A DNA stretch of 64,000 nucleotides. It comes from Stutzerimonas stutzeri. Lineage in GTDB: Bacteria > Pseudomonadota > Gammaproteobacteria > Pseudomonadales > Pseudomonadaceae. Below are positions 60,196-64,000 of this stretch, in pieces (the stretch's first letter is position 1; each line of letters opens with the position of its first letter). The DNA lies in assembly GCF_038561965.1 (NCBI RefSeq), contig NZ_CP139348.1, positions 2,790,001-2,854,000 of the forward strand, written 5' to 3'. Under the pieces are notes generated by a model, which was given only the letters and a program-made list of their open reading frames with translations, searched no databases and had not been told where the DNA came from. The translations under genes were made by a program, and so were the position numbers.

Positions 60196-63027
60196 TTAAA
60201 CGGTGAAGGCGTCCTGCAGCAGTTTTTCCTGCTGTTCGGCATGCATGGAGGCGTACCCAACCGCCGGCGCCGCTGATGCATCACGACCTGCGTATTGAAG
60301 GAACAGTTCCTTCTTGAACGCGGTCGCCACGCGGCGCATGTGGTGCTGGCTGCAATACCAGGCGCCCTGGTTCATCGGCTCTTCCTGACACCAGACGATG
60401 TGCTTGAGGTTCTGGTAAGGCGCGAGCGCCTCAGCCAGATCCTCTTCCGGGAACGGATAGAGCTGTTCGATACGCACGATGGCGATATCCTCACGCCCCT
60501 CGGCACGACGCTTGTCCAGCAGGTCATAGTAGACCTTGCCGCTACACATGATCACTCGCTCGACCTTCGCCGGATCGACCGCGTCGACTTCCGGGATAAC
60601 GGTCTGGAACGAACCCTGAGTGAGTTCTTCCAGTGTCGAGGTCGCAAGCTTGTGACGCAGCAGAGACTTCGGCGTCAGCGCAACCAGCGGCTTGCGTAGC
60701 GGGCGAATCGCCTGACGACGCAGCATGTGGTAGACCTGAGCCGGAGTAGTCGGCACGCATACCTGGATGTTGTGCTCAGCACACAGTTGCAGGTAACGCT
60801 CCAGTCGAGCGGATGAGTGCTCCGGACCCTGCCCCTCATAACCATGCGGCAACAGCATGGTCAAACCACACAGTCGGCCCCACTTGTGCTCACCACTGGT
60901 GATGAACTGGTCGATGACCACTTGGGCGCCGTTGGCGAAGTCGCCAAACTGCGCTTCCCAAACGACGAGAGCGTTGGGCATCGTGGTGGCGTAACCGTAT
61001 TCGAACGCCAGGACCGCTTCCTCGGAAAGGAACGAGTCGTACAGATCGAAACGCGGCTGACCTTCGTAGAGGTGCTGCAGCGGGATGTAGGTGTTGCCAT
61101 CCTTCTGGTTGTGCAGCGCAGCATGACGGTGCGAGAAAGTACCGCGACCGACGTCCTGACCAGAAATACGTACCGGGTGGCCTTCGAGCAGCAGCGTGGC
61201 GTACGCCATGACTTCCGCGTAACCCCAGTTGATCGCTAGCGCACCCGCGCCCATCTTCTGCCGGTCTTCGAGGATCTTCGAAACCTGGCGCTGCACTACA
61301 AAGCCATCCGGCGTCTGCAATAGCTTGTTGGACAGGTCCTGCAGGGTCTTCAGGTCGAAGCTGGTGTCGTGACGGGCAGTCCAGGCATGACCCAGATACG
61401 GACGCCAATCGACGAAGAGCTCCTTGTTCGGCTCTTTGACCAAGCTCTTGACCACGTGCAAGCCGTTATCGAGCGCGGTACGGTACTCATCAATCTTCGC
61501 CTGAACGCGCTCGTCATCCAGCACTTTGGATTGGATCAGCGAGTCCGCATACAGCTCGCGAGTGGTGCGCTGCTTGGCGATCTTCTGATACATCAGAGGC
61601 TGGGTGCCGCTTGGCTCGTCCGCTTCGTTGTGACCACGACGGCGGTAGCAGATCAGGTCGATGACGATATCGCGCTTGAACTGCATCCGGTAATCGACAG
61701 CCAGCTGGGTGACAAACAGCACAGCTTCGGGATCGTCTGCGTTCACGTGAAAGATCGGAGCCTGAATCATCTTCGCCACGTCGGTCGCGTACTCGGTGGA
61801 CCGAGCATCTTCCTGCTTGTTGGTGGTGAAGCCGACCTGGTTGTTAACCACGAGGCGGATGGTGCCACCGGTGCGATAGGCACGGGTCTGCGACATCTGG
61901 AACGTTTCCATTACCACACCCTGACCGGCGACGGCAGCGTCACCGTGGATGGTTACCGGAAGCACCTTGTCGCCAACCGGATCGTTGCGGCGATCCTGAC
62001 GAGCGCGTACCGAACCCTCGACCACCGGGGAAACGATTTCCAAGTGAGACGGGTTGAACGCCATGGCCAGGTGAATCTCGCCGCCCGGTGTCATCACGTT
62101 GGACGAGAAGCCCTGGTGGTACTTGACGTCGCCTGAGCTTAGGCCTTCGACCTTCTTGCCTTCGAATTCGTCGAACAGGTCACGAGGGTTTTTGCCGAAG
62201 GTATTGACCAGTACGTTCAGACGGCCGCGGTGGGCCATGCCGATTACAATTTCTTTAGTGCCGTAAGAACCAGAGCGCTGGATGATCTCGTCAAGCAGCG
62301 GGATCAGACTCTCGCCCCCTTCCAGACCAAAACGCTTGGTGCCCGGGTACTTGGTGCCCAGGTATTTTTCCAAGCCCTCAGCAGCAGTGAGACGCTCGAG
62401 CAGGTGGCTCTTGATCTCGGCGGAGAACTCCGGCCGACCACGCACGCTCTCCAGGCGCTGCACAAACCAGCTGCGCTGCTCGGAGTCGACGATGTGCATA
62501 TACTCGGCACCGATGGTGCGGCAATAGGTTTCTTGCAGCGCCTGGACGATTTCCCGCAGAGTGGCCTGGCCGTTGACCATGGCCAGATCAGCAGTACGGA
62601 ATACGGTGTCGAGGTCGGCATCGGTCAAACCGTAATTGTTGATCACCAGATCAGCAGGGACAGCGCGCTGCTGCAGGCCAAGCGGGTCGAGCTGTGCTGC
62701 CTGATGGCCGCGTACTCGATAGGCCTGGATCAGGCGCAGTACTTCGATCTGCTTCTTCTCGTGCTCGCTGCTGACACTGCCTGCGGAAACAGGCTGCGCA
62801 CGGCGCTGGTTCTTGCCCAGCAGGACGAAGTGGTCGCGAATCGTCGAATGCGATACATCGGCTGAAGCACTGCCACCGGAGGGCAACTTCTGGAAGTAAG
62901 TGCGCCACTCTTCGGGCACAGCGTTGGGATCGTGCAGGTAGAGCTCATAAAGCTCTTCCACATAGGCAGCGTTACCACCGGATAGGTGGGCACTGTCCCA
63001 CATGCGCTGCATTACGCTTTCTTGCAT
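60196..63027 (-). CDS. sucA: 2-oxoglutarate dehydrogenase E1
   Basis: 943 aa thiamine-diphosphate enzyme that decarboxylates 2-oxoglutarate. It begins with the E1o N-terminal sequence (WDSAHLSGGNAAYVEELYELYLHDP) used for binding E2. It has GMAHRGRLNVL, PVTIHGDAAVAGQGVV and FHVNADDPEAV for cofactor binding, and the transketolase-like QDVGRGTFSHRHA region. Length matches the family (about 940). It is followed by sucB 71 bp downstream. A stable hairpin lies upstream between it and sdhB. Confidence 0.97.
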   Translation of the reverse strand: MQESVMQRMWDSAHLSGGNAAYVEELYELYLHDPNAVPEEWRTYFQKLPSGGSASADVSHSTIRDHFVLLGKNQRRAQPVSAGSVSSEHEKKQIEVLRLIQAYRVRGHQAAQLDPLGLQQRAVPADLVINNYGLTDADLDTVFRTADLAMVNGQATLREIVQALQETYCRTIGAEYMHIVDSEQRSWFVQRLESVRGRPEFSAEIKSHLLERLTAAEGLEKYLGTKYPGTKRFGLEGGESLIPLLDEIIQRSGSYGTKEIVIGMAHRGRLNVLVNTFGKNPRDLFDEFEGKKVEGLSSGDVKYHQGFSSNVMTPGGEIHLAMAFNPSHLEIVSPVVEGSVRARQDRRNDPVGDKVLPVTIHGDAAVAGQGVVMETFQMSQTRAYRTGGTIRLVVNNQVGFTTNKQEDARSTEYATDVAKMIQAPIFHVNADDPEAVLFVTQLAVDYRMQFKRDIVIDLICYRRRGHNEADEPSGTQPLMYQKIAKQRTTRELYADSLIQSKVLDDERVQAKIDEYRTALDNGLHVVKSLVKEPNKELFVDWRPYLGHAWTARHDTSFDLKTLQDLSNKLLQTPDGFVVQRQVSKILEDRQKMGAGALAINWGYAEVMAYATLLLEGHPVRISGQDVGRGTFSHRHAALHNQKDGNTYIPLQHLYEGQPRFDLYDSFLSEEAVLAFEYGYATTMPNALVVWEAQFGDFANGAQVVIDQFITSGEHKWGRLCGLTMLLPHGYEGQGPEHSSARLERYLQLCAEHNIQVCVPTTPAQVYHMLRRQAIRPLRKPLVALTPKSLLRHKLATSTLEELTQGSFQTVIPEVDAVDPAKVERVIMCSGKVYYDLLDKRRAEGREDIAIVRIEQLYPFPEEDLAEALAPYQNLKHIVWCQEEPMNQGAWYCSQHHMRRVATAFKKELFLQYAGRDASAAPAVGYASMHAEQQEKLLQDAFTV

Positions 63028-63214
63028 GTCTGGTCACCTTCGATAAGGAGACACCACCAGCGTGGAAACCGCAGCATGACTTCCCAAGTTCTGAAGCAGC
63101 GACTCAGGTAAAGCCACTACGGACCGCGCAGATAGTTCCCGGGCACAACCCGGATGCTCCTGCTGGTCATCAAATTTTCAGAGTGAAATCCCGGCTTTGT
63201 GAGCTGGGATTCCT

Positions 63215-63254
63215 ACTAAAACTACGGCGCCGAGCTTCAACTTCGGCGCCGTAG
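63215..63254 (-). terminator. Hairpin between sdhB and sucA
   Basis: Perfect 12 bp arms CTACGGCGCCGA / TCGGCGCCGTAG (63222-63233 with 63243-63254), 9 nt loop, followed on the minus strand by TTTTAGT. It is a terminator or attenuator after the sdh genes, in a 292 bp gap that otherwise shows no gene and may hold a sucA promoter. Confidence 0.7.
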
Positions 63255-63319
63255 GTGTAACGGGTAACGCATTCCGGCCGTTTCAGGCTAGCGCATAATC
63301 TGTCGCGACCGGGGTGTCA

Positions 63320-64000
63320 TCAGGTACCGCTCTGCAGCAGCATGTTGCGTATGTGACCAATTGCCTTGGTCGGGTTCAACCCTTTCGGACAAACGTCAAC
63401 GCAATTCATGATACCGCGGCAGCGGAACACGCTGAACGGATCGTCCAAACCTGCCAGACGGTTCTCGGTTTCGGTGTCGCGGCTGTCGGCCAGGAAACGA
63501 TAAGCCTGCAGCGACGCGGCCGGCCCGAGGAACTTGTCCGGGTTCCACCAGAAGGACGGGCAGCTGGTCGAGCAGCAAGCGCACAGAATGCACTCGTACA
63601 GACCGTCCAGCTTCTCGCGATCTTCCGGACTTTGCAGACGTTCGATAGCCGGTGGCGGCGTATCGTTCATCAGATACGGACGCACTTTCTCGTACTGCTT
63701 GTAGAAGATGCTCATATCGACGGCCAAGTCACGAATAACTGGGAGACCCGGCAGCGGACGTACGACCAGCTTGTTGTTCTTGACCACGGCGGACAGCGGC
63801 GTGATGCAAGCCAGGCCGTTCTTACCGTTGATGTTCATCCCATCGGAGCCACACACGCCTTCGCGGCAGGAGCGACGATAGGAGAAACCCTGATCCTGTT
63901 CCTTGATCAGAGCCAAGACGTCCAGAACCATCAGGTCTTTACCATCGGTATTGACCTGAAAATCCTGCATGAACGGCTTTTCGTCCTGATCGGGGTTGTA
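63320..64000 (-). CDS. sdhB: Succinate dehydrogenase iron-sulfur subunit (5' end cut off by window)
   Basis: 226 codons plus stop are visible; a few N-terminal residues lie beyond position 64000 (the frame reads YNPDQDEKPFMQDFQV from the edge). Cysteine groups for all three clusters are present: [2Fe-2S] in CREGVCGSDGMNINGKNGLAC, [4Fe-4S] in CILCACCSTSCPSF and [3Fe-4S]/[4Fe-4S] in CRGIMNCVDVCPKGLNP. Passes electrons from SdhA to quinone in complex II. It is upstream of sucAB on the same strand. Confidence 0.97.
   Translation of the reverse strand, partial: YNPDQDEKPFMQDFQVNTDGKDLMVLDVLALIKEQDQGFSYRRSCREGVCGSDGMNINGKNGLACITPLSAVVKNNKLVVRPLPGLPVIRDLAVDMSIFYKQYEKVRPYLMNDTPPPAIERLQSPEDREKLDGLYECILCACCSTSCPSFWWNPDKFLGPAASLQAYRFLADSRDTETENRLAGLDDPFSVFRCRGIMNCVDVCPKGLNPTKAIGHIRNMLLQSGT

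Overview
This is a 64 kb stretch of GC-rich chromosomal DNA from a Pseudomonas-type gammaproteobacterium, most likely the P. stutzeri (Stutzerimonas) group. Three things support this: the gpsA / DUF4389 / sixA / thioesterase / hydrolase block beside fabAB, the sdhB-sucAB-lpdG-sucCD order, and a gene for a Crc-antagonising small RNA of the CrcZ/CrcY/CrcX type with a sigma-54 promoter. I see no rRNA, tRNA, CRISPR array, insertion sequence or prophage. The content is almost entirely housekeeping and catabolic genes.

Layout. (1) 1-6332: kdpFABC and the start of kdpD, a high-affinity K+ pump with its sensor kinase, all on the minus strand; a small DUF2892 membrane protein lies divergent to it. (2) 7109-13706: a LysR regulator divergent from a five-gene valine-catabolism operon (mmsA, enoyl-CoA hydratase, mmsB, 3-hydroxyisobutyryl-CoA hydrolase, acyl-CoA dehydrogenase). 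(3) 13893-14432: a CrcZ-like sRNA gene on the minus strand, with terminator, -24/-12 promoter and upstream GTTAC/GTAAC half-sites; a small membrane protein gene follows. (4) 15112-22388: an AraC-type regulator followed by an isoleucine / 2-methyl-branched acyl-CoA operon (SDR dehydrogenase, thiolase, acyl-CoA dehydrogenase, acyl-CoA ligase, alpha-methylacyl-CoA racemase). Five leaders in regions 2 and 4 carry A-rich AAnAAnAA Hfq/Crc motifs just before the start codon, so the sRNA sits between two clusters it probably helps to derepress. REP-type palindromes lie around these clusters.

(5) 22462-31142: a DedA/YqaA protein, a helical unknown, an acyl-CoA thioesterase, the moxR-DUF58-tgpA trio, a lipoprotein, and selD-selU for tRNA selenouridine. 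(6) 31319-42185: a patatin phospholipase, an AI-2E-type permease, a DUF4892 protein, two alpha/beta hydrolases, a hotdog thioesterase, sixA, DUF4389, gpsA, fabA-fabB and sstT. (7) 42355-45796: two paralogous methyl-accepting chemotaxis proteins, each with a recognisable sigma-28 promoter. (8) 45962-54706: a DUF3859 protein, an exported amidohydrolase with a TTG start, an OsmC protein with an ANR-type promoter, htpG with a sigma-32 promoter, an unknown membrane protein, two tandem thioesterases, DUF599 and brnQ. (9) 55126-64000: sucD, sucC, lpdG, sucB, sucA and most of sdhB, the lower TCA cycle block, with hairpins that may divide the operon.

The window links branched-chain amino acid uptake (brnQ), valine and isoleucine breakdown to propionyl-CoA and acetyl-CoA, and TCA oxidation. 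The clearest regulatory theme is catabolite control by the Hfq/Crc/CrcZ-type circuit.
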